Assembly: GCA_030017955.1 (NCBI GenBank) | Contig: JASEGR010000018.1 | Location: 1-41,405, forward strand | Reading direction: 5' to 3' | DNA from: Candidatus Eisenbacteria bacterium | GTDB taxonomy: Bacteria; Eisenbacteria; RBG-16-71-46; JASEGR01 | Length of the DNA: 41,405 bases | Shown here: in pieces, positions 24,421 through 31,128 of the stretch | Position numbering within the stretch: position 1 is the stretch's first letter | Layout: every line of letters begins with the position of its first letter | Notes under the pieces: generated by a model | The model's database searches: none | The model's input: the letters and a program-made list of their open reading frames with translations, nothing else | What the model was told of the DNA's origin: nothing | Made by a program: the position numbers and the translations under genes

Positions 24421-24654
24421 ATGAAAAAAAAGAAACCAGCCCGCACCATGAGCCGACGGGTCCGCGTGGTCTTACGAGATGAAGTCGTGAGCGCGAGGGA
24501 ATACGCAGCCATGCACGGAGTCCATAAAATCACGGTCAGAAAGTGGATCGAACGGGGCAAGCTCGAAGCGATCAAACGTGATTCGATGCTCCTACTGCAA
24601 CGGAATACGCCGCCGCCGCGCAGTAGCAGCCCGATCAGCAGTCATCAGGCGTGA
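24421..24654 (+). CDS. MerR/excisionase-type HTH DNA-binding protein
   Basis: This encodes 77 aa from ATG 24421 with AGGAGG upstream (MKKKKPARTMSRRVRVVLRD). The core EVVSAREYAAMHGVHKITVR then KWIERGKLEAIKRDSMLL is a winged-helix HTH of the excisionase/MerR/AlpA class. The N-terminus is basic. It is the last gene of the plus operon, so it may control the divergent promoter pair or the repeats nearby. Its end overlaps the opposing gene by 63 bases. No integrase was found beside it, so a regulator is more likely than a recombination factor. Confidence 0.8.
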   Translation: MKKKKPARTMSRRVRVVLRDEVVSAREYAAMHGVHKITVRKWIERGKLEAIKRDSMLLLQRNTPPPRSSSPISSHQA

Positions 24655-25053
24655 CTGTTTGGTGAGGAGTTTTTCGACGTGCTCAGCCAAGTCACGCTTA
24701 CCCGCTTTTCGTAGTTGCTCACCATTATAGTGGAGGTGTACCTTTTCAGGATACGCACTCACAAAGTCGTCATTGACTGTCAAGTGTCCGCGCCGATCCG
24801 CGACGTATGGCTGGATCAGGTCTTGGGCGTGTGTCCGGCGATCCTTGCGCCTGGCGTTGTCGAACGCCGGATACCGACCGATCGGGTGTGCGTCCAACCA
24901 GGCACGATCAGCTGCCAGACAGTCCGCGCCGCGCATCACGCCATATACTCGATCGAGCGTGGCCGGCTCCTTACGACAATTTGGACACACCACCACGCCG
25001 GCGACGATCAGGTCAGGGGATGGTGAACCCCAGGGGAACTTTTGAATTGGCAT
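24592..25053 (-). CDS. Zn-knuckle hypothetical protein
   Basis: This encodes 153 aa from ATG 25053, the last gene of the leftward early block, convergent with the HTH gene. A motif VVVCPNCRKEPATLDRVYGV with a later ADCLAADRAW suggests one zinc site. The second half is basic and helical (GEQLRKAGKRDLAEHVEKLL, ATARRRRIPLQ). It is locally G+C-rich. Unknown function. Confidence 0.65.
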   Translation of the reverse strand: MPIQKFPWGSPSPDLIVAGVVVCPNCRKEPATLDRVYGVMRGADCLAADRAWLDAHPIGRYPAFDNARRKDRRTHAQDLIQPYVADRRGHLTVNDDFVSAYPEKVHLHYNGEQLRKAGKRDLAEHVEKLLTKQSRLMTADRAATARRRRIPLQ

Positions 25054-25076
25054 AGTATCGAAACCATGAATGTCGA

Positions 25077-25427
25077 TCAGATATTCTCAAGGTACAGTTC
25101 AAGGGCTGCATAGTCTATTGGTGACTTGTCGATATACTGTGCTTGTAGTCGTAGCTTATCCAGACGTTCCTTTGGAACGACAGTCTGCAACCACTCGTGC
25201 GCTTCTATGGGATTCTTGTGCCACCAGAAAATATGGCAACCAGCACAGAGCAGCTTCACATTGTCCAACTCAAACTCCATACGTCGGTATTTGCCCTTTG
25301 GATAGATATGTGAGAGGTGAAGTATCTGTGTTTTGCCACATTTCTGGCATATCTCACCATCACGCCGAATCACTGCTTTTCGTAGCAGTGTGTAGAGTCT
25401 CGCCTTTTGTGTCTTTGTTGGCTTCAT
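25077..25427 (-). CDS. HNH nuclease
   Basis: This encodes 116 aa from ATG 25427 (MKPTKTQKARLYTLLRKAVI). The fold is of the CxxC-HNH type: GEICQKCGKTQILHLSHIYP, a loop, then LDNVKLLCAGCHIFWWHKNP, so both zinc pairs and the catalytic His are present. A C-terminal helix (KERLDKLRLQAQYID) follows. It may be a phage recombination or restriction-type nuclease or a homing enzyme; it sits in line with the early genes and has the same orientation. Confidence 0.85.
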   Translation of the reverse strand: MKPTKTQKARLYTLLRKAVIRRDGEICQKCGKTQILHLSHIYPKGKYRRMEFELDNVKLLCAGCHIFWWHKNPIEAHEWLQTVVPKERLDKLRLQAQYIDKSPIDYAALELYLENI

Positions 25428-25562
25428 AGTGTCAACTTATGGTGTCAACTTACATAAAATGAAGGGGAGATGATGAGTCTCCCCCGAGATAGAGGGGTAG
25501 TCAGTGATCCAAGTCGGTCCCTTGGTAGGAATCGACGAGGATAGTTCCTCACCGGAGGAACC

Positions 25563-25649
25563 TTACTTTTTCTTCCGCTTGATGGGTGCTCGCTTGATCG
25601 GAGTCGGAGCGAGCCTTCGTACTCTCGCCTTACTATTCTTACGAGGCAT
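25563..25649 (-). CDS. 28-aa very basic peptide
   Basis: The ATG at 25647-25649 follows the upstream stop by one base, with AGGAG at ideal distance: MPRKNSKARVRRLAPTPIKR APIKRKKK. About half the residues are Lys or Arg. It could bind nucleic acid. Support is the SD and the tight spacing. Confidence 0.55.
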   Translation of the reverse strand: MPRKNSKARVRRLAPTPIKRAPIKRKKK

Positions 25650-25650
25650 A

Positions 25651-26082
25651 TCACTCTCCTGCATCCTGTTGTCCTTTGAAATACAGATCGATACCGTTGA
25701 TCCGCTTCTCTAGGATGGCTCTCAGGTACCCGACCACGACCTTCGCCGTCATCAGGAAGTGACAGGCATGAGCGCTGAACTGTTCAGCACGGAGCTGGCG
25801 GTCAATGTTCTCCTGGATATGATCGAGAAGCTCGATCCATCCGACGTACATCGACCGATCCCGCAGTTTGAGTTCAGCGATCTGAGGTTTCTGCTTGGGC
25901 GTTGGAGCTCGGAAGCTCATGCGTCCACGTTTGACTTCACACCCGATGACAGTCTCCTCGAACACGAGGCCACAAGCCAGACAAGCATCGTGATCGTAGA
26001 TGATACCACCACTGACTACCGTATCGCCAGCGATGAGGTCGTGTGAACTGTTGCATTGAAGACAGACCTTTACGTTCCACAT
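25651..26082 (-). CDS. Zn-binding hypothetical protein
   Basis: This encodes 143 aa from ATG 26082 (GGAAGCG upstream). The first part has two Cys pairs (VCLQCNSSHD and DACLACGLVF), a zinc ribbon. The second part is helical (MYVGWIELLDHIQENIDRQL, FLMTAKVVVGYLRAILEKRI). Unknown; perhaps a phage regulator that contacts nucleic acid or RNA polymerase. Confidence 0.7.
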   Translation of the reverse strand: MWNVKVCLQCNSSHDLIAGDTVVSGGIIYDHDACLACGLVFEETVIGCEVKRGRMSFRAPTPKQKPQIAELKLRDRSMYVGWIELLDHIQENIDRQLRAEQFSAHACHFLMTAKVVVGYLRAILEKRINGIDLYFKGQQDAGE

Positions 26083-26116
26083 CGCTTCCGATGCTTTCTC
26101 CGCTTGTTATAGCGCA

Positions 26117-26314
26117 TCAGGTGCCACCTCCTTCCGGCCGTTCGATGATTACCCTGCCATCTTTCTTGCAGAACCACGCGAAGTAGCGAAAGGTAGTGTT
26201 GACCCCGTCCACCAGCAGCTCGCTCCGTTGCATGACTCTGCCACACTGACAGTTCATACTCCGGTGAAGCCGTCTGGGGCGGATGGAGACGATGATCTTC
26301 CGTTCCTTTGCCAA
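26117..26314 (-). CDS. Small basic Cys-containing protein
   Basis: This encodes 65 aa from TTG 26314 (AAGGAG nine bases upstream), overlapping the RsbW-like gene by 61 bases. It reads MAKERKIIVSIRPRRLHRSM, then NCQCGRV and AWFCKKDGRVII. It has a partial zinc-ribbon pattern with three Cys. Unknown function. Confidence 0.55.
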   Translation of the reverse strand: MAKERKIIVSIRPRRLHRSMNCQCGRVMQRSELLVDGVNTTFRYFAWFCKKDGRVIIERPEGGGT

Positions 26315-26733
26315 GTGAGCACTCTCCTTACTCCATGGTGCTCGAATCGTACCTCGTCGCAGAGAAGCACCATCATCAGATGGCCCCTGCCCCGTTCAGC
26401 GAGCGATCCAAGAAGTTGTTGCATCCGCTCAGCGGCGTCAGGGATTTCGAGAATCCCGTCAGACCGCCAGGGCGGACCGGAGTCGTGGACGATGATCTGA
26501 ACGAAGTCAGGTGTCACCGTCGCCTGTAGAAAGATCGAGCGTCGCAAGTCCATACCCAACTGAAACTCTCGAATGTTCGAAAGCGTCTCCTTCAGGACCA
26601 AGGCGATGCGTTCTGCAAGCTCATTCTCGATCTGGGCTTCCACGATGGAAAACCACTGATCAAACGACCGATAGTCATAGGCTGGCCTAGAGATGCTGAA
26701 CTGCGTTGGACTCACTCCCTTCGATACCGCCAA
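26254..26733 (-). CDS. GHKL ATPase-like protein, RsbW/SpoIIAB anti-sigma type
   Basis: This encodes 159 aa if started at TTG 26733; a GTG at 26715 would give 153. The ATP-lid fold motifs are in order: N-box LVLKETLSNIREF (Glu and Asn present), G1 VQIIVHDSGPPW (D-x-G-x-P), G2 ERGRGHLMMVLLCDEVRFEH. The size and single domain match anti-sigma serine kinases of the RsbW family (HATPase_c_2). In bacteria these bind a sigma factor or phosphorylate an anti-anti-sigma. In a phage the protein could redirect host transcription. No partner gene is evident. There is no good SD, so the start is uncertain. Confidence 0.75.
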   Translation of the reverse strand: MAVSKGVSPTQFSISRPAYDYRSFDQWFSIVEAQIENELAERIALVLKETLSNIREFQLGMDLRRSIFLQATVTPDFVQIIVHDSGPPWRSDGILEIPDAAERMQQLLGSLAERGRGHLMMVLLCDEVRFEHHGVRRVLTWQRNGRSSSPSAPDGFTGV

Positions 26734-26912
26734 CGAATGTCGTCAAATTACTACCCCTGTTGTAAAGTAGTGCCTAGAGTACCTGTCGCTCTAAGCACGT
26801 GTCCCACCAGAGATGGGGAAAGCTCTGGGGGGACACCTACCGACGACGTTTGGATAGTTTTCTCAATGTTGTATATATTTGTCTGCACCAACTGTTTAGA
26901 AACTGTACAGTA

Positions 26913-27068
26913 CTACCAAGGAGCATCGACAAGAATATCACTACTGGTAGGCCGCAAACCACGAATAAGATTCCCAGCCATATCTCTACCCACATCTGTC
27001 CTCCCAAAAAAATATAGCAACCCCAGAGCCATAAGGCCCAGCGGGATTGCTACTGCGATTCGTTCCAT
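26913..27068 (-). CDS. 51-aa single-span membrane protein
   Basis: This runs from ATG 27066-27068 with an AGGGGA SD-like site: MERIAVAIPLGLMALGLLYF FGR..., one strong membrane span followed by a mixed charged tail ending SSDILVDAPW; the stop is TAG. It lies 30 bases after the SLT transglycosylase, so it may help its export or act as a second holin-like factor. Confidence 0.6.
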   Translation of the reverse strand: MERIAVAIPLGLMALGLLYFFGRTDVGRDMAGNLIRGLRPTSSDILVDAPW

Positions 27069-27098
27069 AGTGTTCCCCTACAGACACAGTATACCACG

Positions 27099-27566
27099 TC
27101 ACTTGCACTCCCAAGCACCGTATCCGTGATTCTGTATGTACTTCATTCCAACGATGATCTGTGCAGATGGGTCCCCACGGAACGAGTCGGGGTCAATCCC
27201 GACCTCTCTGGCGGCGACTGCCCACGTACTCGAAAGGAACTGAAAGATTCCTCGGGCCGAACTGTGTTTGTTCTGTGCTCGATAGTTATAGCCGCTCTCG
27301 CAGGCAGCAATACGAAGCATTCGTGCTTCTTCGAGACCAAGTGTACGGGCTGCAAGAGAGAGGGTAACCTTGATTTCTTCTCGACTCGGGTCATCTGACA
27401 AACTGAAGAGAAGCTCAGAGTCTGGTTGAGGTTCAGTGACGGTGTGTATCGGAGGATCGTCAGAACCTGGTTGTGCGCCACCCTCTCCTCCCGCTGGACT
27501 GGGTGCGAAGAGAGTTACCGCGAGGGCTGCTACCATAGCGATGCGCCCTACCTGACGTAGCGTCAT
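27099..27566 (-). CDS. Secreted lytic transglycosylase (SLT/lysozyme fold)
   Basis: This encodes 155 aa from ATG 27566. The N-terminal signal RIAMVAALAVTLFAPSPAGG is followed by an acidic linker. The SLT domain is RMLRIAACESGYNYRAQN (catalytic Glu in ACES), then SARGIFQFLSSTWAVAAREV and GDPSAQIIVGMKYIQNHGYG. It cleaves peptidoglycan glycan strands. It is placed in the early block, away from the late lysis genes, so it may act during entry, as a virion enzyme, or in release. There is no SD; TATAAT ends nine bases before the ATG. Confidence 0.87.
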   Translation of the reverse strand: MTLRQVGRIAMVAALAVTLFAPSPAGGEGGAQPGSDDPPIHTVTEPQPDSELLFSLSDDPSREEIKVTLSLAARTLGLEEARMLRIAACESGYNYRAQNKHSSARGIFQFLSSTWAVAAREVGIDPDSFRGDPSAQIIVGMKYIQNHGYGAWECK

Positions 27567-27574
27567 GTACTTTG

Positions 27575-27580
27575 ATTATA
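27575..27580 (-). promoter_or_regulatory. Consensus -10 box right before the SLT gene
   Basis: A perfect TATAAT reads leftward. The start point would be at about 27568, two bases before the ATG, implying a leaderless or nearly leaderless mRNA. No good -35 was found at 16-18 bp. Confidence 0.5.
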
Positions 27581-27765
27581 CTACAAATCTCCATTTCCAT
27601 AGCTCAAAGTAAGTGGCGACCAGTTCCCGTGAGTCGATCCAAATGAATGGGTTCTGCCCCCACACCTATAATCCAATCATAGTTGTGTTTTACGCCTCGC
27701 TCACGGCCGTAAAGGGTGGGTCTTCAGTCGAGTCACACACCTACTGTGAACTGAGGATTGTAAAC

Positions 27766-28098
27766 CTATTGTAAACTATCCTTCTCAATTCTCTCCCGCT
27801 CAGCAGCAATCTTTCTCTTAGCCCAATGCAATTCCTTGATTCTTGCTCCAATAGTCTTGCCATTTTCATGCTGGTTACCAGATGCCATAACTAACTTATG
27901 CTCCTTTTCTGAAATCAAACCTTCTAATCGGTCTAGCAGCTCTACCTGAGCGACTTTGACCTTGGATTCAATAAACTTCCGAATTGCTCGAAGCACCTCA
28001 GGGTTATGATCCACATTCACCGTGATGAAGTCCCAGTCTTCCTCGATCTCTTGATCTTCAAGTCGCAACGTCTCTGTCTGTGGGTTAGGTTTACTCAT
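27766..28098 (-). CDS. Hypothetical helical protein
   Basis: This encodes 110 aa from ATG 28098 (MSKPNPQTETLRLEDQEIEE) with GGAGCAGG upstream, overlapping the previous gene by 8 bases. It is acidic at the N-terminus and helical and charged later (IRKFIESKVKVAQVELLDRL, RKIAAERERIEKDSLQ). The stop is TAG. No family recognised. About 200 bases without a gene separate it from the SLT gene. Confidence 0.65.
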   Translation of the reverse strand: MSKPNPQTETLRLEDQEIEEDWDFITVNVDHNPEVLRAIRKFIESKVKVAQVELLDRLEGLISEKEHKLVMASGNQHENGKTIGARIKELHWAKRKIAAERERIEKDSLQ

Positions 28099-28267
28099 CC
28101 TGCTCCTTCCCCACCTTGATGGAACTAAGCAACAAACTATCAGGAGTCTTCTGAACATTCGATTGGAACGGTGACTCAATGTAGATGTCTAGACTTTCAT
28201 TGTTTGGGACGTTGAGTACCTTACGAATAAGTTGATCCAACTCATACTTGGTGAACGAAACCTTCAT
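28091..28267 (-). CDS. 58-aa hypothetical protein
   Basis: This runs from ATG 28265-28267 overlapping the upstream stop as ATGA: MKVSFTKYELDQLIRKVLNV PNNESLDIYIESPFQSN..., ending KVGKEQDE. The coupling to both neighbours argues that it is real. Unknown function. Confidence 0.6.
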   Translation of the reverse strand: MKVSFTKYELDQLIRKVLNVPNNESLDIYIESPFQSNVQKTPDSLLLSSIKVGKEQDE

Positions 28268-28401
28268 TTGTCCTCACTTTCCTTGTTCGCTAACTGTCTA
28301 GCTAGTGCTTCAAAGCCATTCTCTTTGAGCCACTGGAGTTTCTTCTGCTCCTCACTTTGCTTGATGCCAAGGATACCCATGAGGTCGTCTACACTAGTCA
28401 T
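28264..28401 (-). CDS. 45-aa hypothetical protein
   Basis: The ATG at 28399-28401 overlaps the upstream stop (ATGA). It reads MTSVDDLMGILGIKQSEEQK, then KLQWLKENGFEALARQLANK. It is a charged helical peptide. Tight ATGA links on both sides are the support. Confidence 0.6.
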   Translation of the reverse strand: MTSVDDLMGILGIKQSEEQKKLQWLKENGFEALARQLANKESEDK

Positions 28402-28685
28402 ACTTGTCCTTTCTCCAGCTCGGCCTCGATCAATACCCGCCAGTCATTACTGTAGGCTAGTTCGTCGGCGAATTGTTTGCGGGATCGCTCCTCTGCCTCT
28501 TTGATCCGCTCCTCTTCTCCGTGAAGCATGTAGGTGTTGGCTGCTCTCGCGTACCCTCGCTGCTCGGCGGCTTGGATCAGCTCTACAACGTCATCAACCC
28601 GTGTTCTCCAAGCTCTGCACCCACAACACTGAGCTGTTATTCTCAACACTTTACTGACTTGTTCCCGCAGCTCTTCATCGGTCAT
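28398..28685 (-). CDS. Hypothetical charged helical protein
   Basis: This encodes 95 aa from ATG 28685 (MTDEELREQVSKVLRITAQC). A Cys cluster AQCCGCRAW near residue 20 is followed by long charged helices (EEERIKEAEERSRKQFADEL). Possibly metal-binding; unknown function. Confidence 0.6.
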   Translation of the reverse strand: MTDEELREQVSKVLRITAQCCGCRAWRTRVDDVVELIQAAEQRGYARAANTYMLHGEEERIKEAEERSRKQFADELAYSNDWRVLIEAELEKGQV

Positions 28686-28688
28686 AGC

Positions 28689-28844
28689 TCATCCTTTGAG
28701 TGCAATCATAACTTCAAGAACTGTCCCGATTTTTCTTACCTCTTCGAGCGACAAGTCAGTTGGATAGTCCAAGACTATTGCCCTCCCATTTGCAAGTGGG
28801 ATTCTCTGTCTCTCCGTGATCGGTTCTTCATAGACATCAGTCAT
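28689..28844 (-). CDS. 51-aa hypothetical protein
   Basis: The ATG at 28842-28844 overlaps the YopX-like gene stop (ATGA): MTDVYEEPITERQRIPLANG RAIVLDYPTDLSLEEVRKIG... The Leu-Ser-Leu-Glu-Glu run into a helix looks like a small folded domain. Unknown function. Confidence 0.6.
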   Translation of the reverse strand: MTDVYEEPITERQRIPLANGRAIVLDYPTDLSLEEVRKIGTVLEVMIALKG

Positions 28845-29194
28845 TTGGCCTCCAAGAGGTCTGGGTTCTCGTAGATGTTCCCGATGACTTCTACTCCCAT
28901 ATCAACTAAATCATTAAAACAGCCACATCGGCATTCTTGATCCAAGAGACAATACCGTGCCAGCTCCTGACCCCAGATGACTTCGCTACTGTACTCTTGG
29001 TTATCCTGCCCAGCATTGTGGTTGTCTGCTCGAACTATGTCCCCTTCATAAATCTCTTTCCCGTGACGATCAACTAAACCTGTAAACTGCATTAGTTCCA
29101 ATAGTTCGGGATGTCGTCCTGGAACCTCGACCTGACTCGGATAAAGCATTTCCTTTCGATCAAAAGACCAGACTCTAAACCTCAATGGTCGCAT
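28841..29194 (-). CDS. YopX-family protein
   Basis: This encodes 117 aa from ATG 29194 (MRPLRFRVWSFDRKEMLYPS). QFTGLVDRHGKEIYEGDIVR and later VEVIGNIYENPDLLEAK are the hallmark segments of the YopX family found in many Gram-positive phages. Between them is a Cys-containing insert (QECRCGCFND). The function of YopX is unknown; it is often in early gene clusters, as here. Confidence 0.85.
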   Translation of the reverse strand: MRPLRFRVWSFDRKEMLYPSQVEVPGRHPELLELMQFTGLVDRHGKEIYEGDIVRADNHNAGQDNQEYSSEVIWGQELARYCLLDQECRCGCFNDLVDMGVEVIGNIYENPDLLEAK

Positions 29195-29202
29195 AGTGTT
29201 TC

Positions 29203-29340
29203 TCAATATTCTCGTAGAATAGACTTGGCAAACGTTATCTTGTCTTCTACTCGCTGAGCCGCTGGCTGAATTGTTGTCCAAAGTTCAAGGTTCTCTAACC
29301 GATTATCCTGACGATCCCCGTTCTTGGCGAGAATCTGGAA
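29203..29340 (-). pseudogene. HNH endonuclease C-terminal relic
   Basis: This 45-residue frame reads KNGDRQDNRLENLELWTTIQ, then PAAQRVEDKITFAKSILREY, exactly the end of a phage HNH protein. The upstream half with the catalytic His residues is absent; the frame upstream turns into another gene read in a different phase. It is a decayed homing gene, or the end of a frameshifted fusion with the 29303 gene. Confidence 0.65.
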
Positions 29341-29650
29341 ACTTTTTCGTCCAAGCAGGACGAGAGCCACAATCGCATTCGCACTCCTCCTCTTTCTGAG
29401 ATGTTTCGTCGGGAACACGCTCTACTGGTTGCGTTGTTGAGGCGGTAGTAATCTGGCAGCCCACACAAGGCACTTGGCGGCCAGTTCCAATCTCGGTGTG
29501 AAAATGAACTGATCTTGTTTGTTTATTTGTAATCTGTCCGAAAAATCCTGACAGATCATTCATCGCATCGACCAACGTATTGATCTTCTGCACGATAGTC
29601 TTCTGAGAGTGACCGCACTCATCGCCTTGCAGTCTCTTGATTACTTTCAT
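29303..29650 (-). CDS. Hypothetical Cys-rich protein
   Basis: This encodes 115 aa from ATG 29650 with GGAGG upstream: MKVIKRLQGDECGHSQKTIV, INTLVDAMNDLSGFFGQITN. Later Cys groups (VPCVGCQI, EECECDCGS) suggest metal binding. The end overlaps the HNH relic in another frame, so the final ~15 residues may be non-native. Confidence 0.6.
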   Translation of the reverse strand: MKVIKRLQGDECGHSQKTIVQKINTLVDAMNDLSGFFGQITNKQTRSVHFHTEIGTGRQVPCVGCQITTASTTQPVERVPDETSQKEEECECDCGSRPAWTKKFPDSRQERGSSG

Positions 29651-29716
29651 TCTTCCTCCAATATCTGGTACAACGTATTTCTTTCATCATTCCTCCTATG
29701 AAACGATTCCATGCGT

Positions 29717-29917
29717 TCATACCTTCAATCTCAAATCCAGTGTCCCATGAAGTGACTTCGCTAGTTCCTCAAGTATCCCTATCGAGGGATTTCGTTTTCC
29801 CCGTTCAAGATCAGATAGATAGCTTCGGCTAATCCTAGAAAGTAGCGCGAGTTCTGCCTGACTCAGACCACGAGCTTCCCGCGATGCCCTCAATTCTTGT
29901 GCAATATGTAGTGTCAT
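29717..29917 (-). CDS. XRE/Cro-type HTH regulator
   Basis: This encodes 66 aa from ATG 29917 with AAGGA upstream. LRASREARGLSQAELALLSR then ISRSYLSDLERGKRNPSIGI is a textbook HTH_3 domain, ending LHGTLDLRLKV. It is Cro-sized, without an oligomerisation domain. It is a candidate regulator of the early promoter or the divergent pair. It is coupled to the 48-aa gene by ATGA. Confidence 0.9.
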   Translation of the reverse strand: MTLHIAQELRASREARGLSQAELALLSRISRSYLSDLERGKRNPSIGILEELAKSLHGTLDLRLKV

Positions 29918-30060
29918 CGTTCCTTCTTTAGTCGTCGTCGTACTTCTCTCTCTATCCTTCGTTCCTTGTTTTTCTTCCACCGTTCCTCCTCAAAGTACCG
30001 CTGCATCGCTGGGGAACGACTACCCTTGCCTTTGCCTGGTATCGCTGATTGCCACTTCAT
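29914..30060 (-). CDS. 48-aa basic helical protein
   Basis: The ATG at 30058-30060 overlaps the upstream stop (ATGA), and its own stop overlaps the XRE start. It reads MKWQSAIPGKGKGSRSPAMQ, then EERWKKNKERRIEREVRRRL. Likely nucleic-acid binding by charge. The coupling supports it. Confidence 0.6.
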   Translation of the reverse strand: MKWQSAIPGKGKGSRSPAMQRYFEEERWKKNKERRIEREVRRRLKKER

Positions 30061-30392
30061 CGCAACCCTTTCTCTCGCGCTTTTTTACGCCACTCATTCT
30101 TCCAGCGCTTGAATGTGACATTGTCTGGCCACCCAGGACGCTTGTTTTGCCTTTCCTCTAATTGCGGTACATCGGTAGCTTTTTCAGCACTCACGAGCTT
30201 ATGATCTAACGTGTGTCCATCCCGACCTCTGCGATCCAAAATTTCGTACTTTGTTCCTTCAAGTTGCTTACGAATCGCTGAGAGACGGGCTCGGAAATCG
30301 GTTCCAGCAATTGCTCTCATTTCAAGGTGAGTGTGCCAATTCCCGTCTTTGAGAAGGCCGAAGAGCTTCTGAGCGTTGGTTTTCTCTGCCAT
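30057..30392 (-). CDS. Winged-helix-like hypothetical protein
   Basis: This encodes 111 aa from ATG 30392 (AAAGGA eight bases upstream); an ATG at 30401 is too close to the SD. Segments AQKLFGLLKDGNWHTHLEMR, FRARLSAIRKQLEGTKYEIL and RRGRDGHTLDHKLV look like a small winged-helix domain with a basic tail (KRWKNEWRKKAREKGLR). It could be a DNA-binding accessory of the replication cluster. Confidence 0.65.
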   Translation of the reverse strand: MAEKTNAQKLFGLLKDGNWHTHLEMRAIAGTDFRARLSAIRKQLEGTKYEILDRRGRDGHTLDHKLVSAEKATDVPQLEERQNKRPGWPDNVTFKRWKNEWRKKAREKGLR

Positions 30393-30520
30393 CGCTGCCA
30401 TCCTTTCTTGAAATTTCTCCGCATTCGTACTTCATCCTTTCTCAAAGAAAGCCAGTTACCTACGAAAATAATTAACAATAGACAGAGCGAAACTATTAGT
30501 ATCGTAAATATGGGTTCCAT
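30317..30520 (-). CDS. Small membrane protein
   Basis: This encodes 67 aa from ATG 30520 with GGAGGAG at ideal distance. MEPIFTILIVSLCLLLIIFV is one membrane span, followed by a basic cytoplasmic part (KDEVRMRRNFKKGWQRWQRK). It overlaps the next gene by 76 bases in another frame, so the C-terminus is less certain. Confidence 0.6.
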   Translation of the reverse strand: MEPIFTILIVSLCLLLIIFVGNWLSLRKDEVRMRRNFKKGWQRWQRKPTLRSSSAFSKTGIGTLTLK

Positions 30521-30528
30521 ATCTCCTC

Positions 30529-31128
30529 CTAACCGAATGGGACATCATCAACGTTTATTTCGTCACTTTGTTCACTCTGCTCTTCATTCTGCTGCGCTTT
30601 CTTAGCAAATGGGTCTCCTCCATCATAGAGCGCCTCAAGATTGATTGTGGTGGATTCCAGAGCCTTCTGAACCTCTTCTGACAGCTCTTCCTTTGGGTCA
30701 GGGGTCACATTGTACTTTGTTTCCTTCCTCTCACCCTCACGGGTTACTACGAGATCGTAGCCTAATGGTGATCCCCACTTTGGGTTCCTCGCCAGAGAGG
30801 TAATCGTGTCAATGATCGTTCGTTGGGTAATCTCAAGAATCTGTACCTGCCGGTCATTGTAGTTCCAGACGATCATCGCCCAAAAATGTTTTGGCGGCTG
30901 ATCCCCAATCTCAGATATGCTAATGTCTTCACCAGGACGGACTCGTACTGGTTTCCGCGTCTCTGTCCCATCCTGCCCAACGATCGTCTTCCAGTACTCC
31001 ATCCCCATGATTGGCTTAGAGAGGAACCGGAAGGTATTTACTCCCTGTACGAATTTCATATAATTGCCGCCACCTTTTGGTGGTGTGTAGTTTCCAGGTA
31101 GAAAGTCACCAACTCGTTCAAGTGTCAT
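30529..31128 (-). CDS. ssb: Single-stranded DNA-binding-type protein
   Basis: This encodes 199 aa from ATG 31128 (MTLERVGDFLPGNYTPPKGG). It has a phage OB-like pattern (NTFRFLSKPIMGMEYWKTIV, KHFWAMIVWNYNDRQVQILE, YDLVVTREGERKETKYNV). The acidic Gln-rich C-terminus ends DEINVDDVPFG, the acidic-tip-plus-Phe signature of SSB and T7 gp2.5-like proteins. It directly follows the nuclease gene. Role: binding ssDNA in replication and recombination. Confidence 0.82.
   Translation of the reverse strand: MTLERVGDFLPGNYTPPKGGGNYMKFVQGVNTFRFLSKPIMGMEYWKTIVGQDGTETRKPVRVRPGEDISISEIGDQPPKHFWAMIVWNYNDRQVQILEITQRTIIDTITSLARNPKWGSPLGYDLVVTREGERKETKYNVTPDPKEELSEEVQKALESTTINLEALYDGGDPFAKKAQQNEEQSEQSDEINVDDVPFG

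Noticed and set aside
24421-24654. Excisionase as a sign of an integrated prophage
   Set aside because: No integrase, attachment site or host flanks are present, and the genome closes as a circle; the protein may simply be a regulator.
26737-27129. 130-codon plus-strand frame
   Set aside because: Runs antisense to the 51-aa membrane gene with better signals, has no SD and is Cys/Thr/Pro-rich like a shadow.
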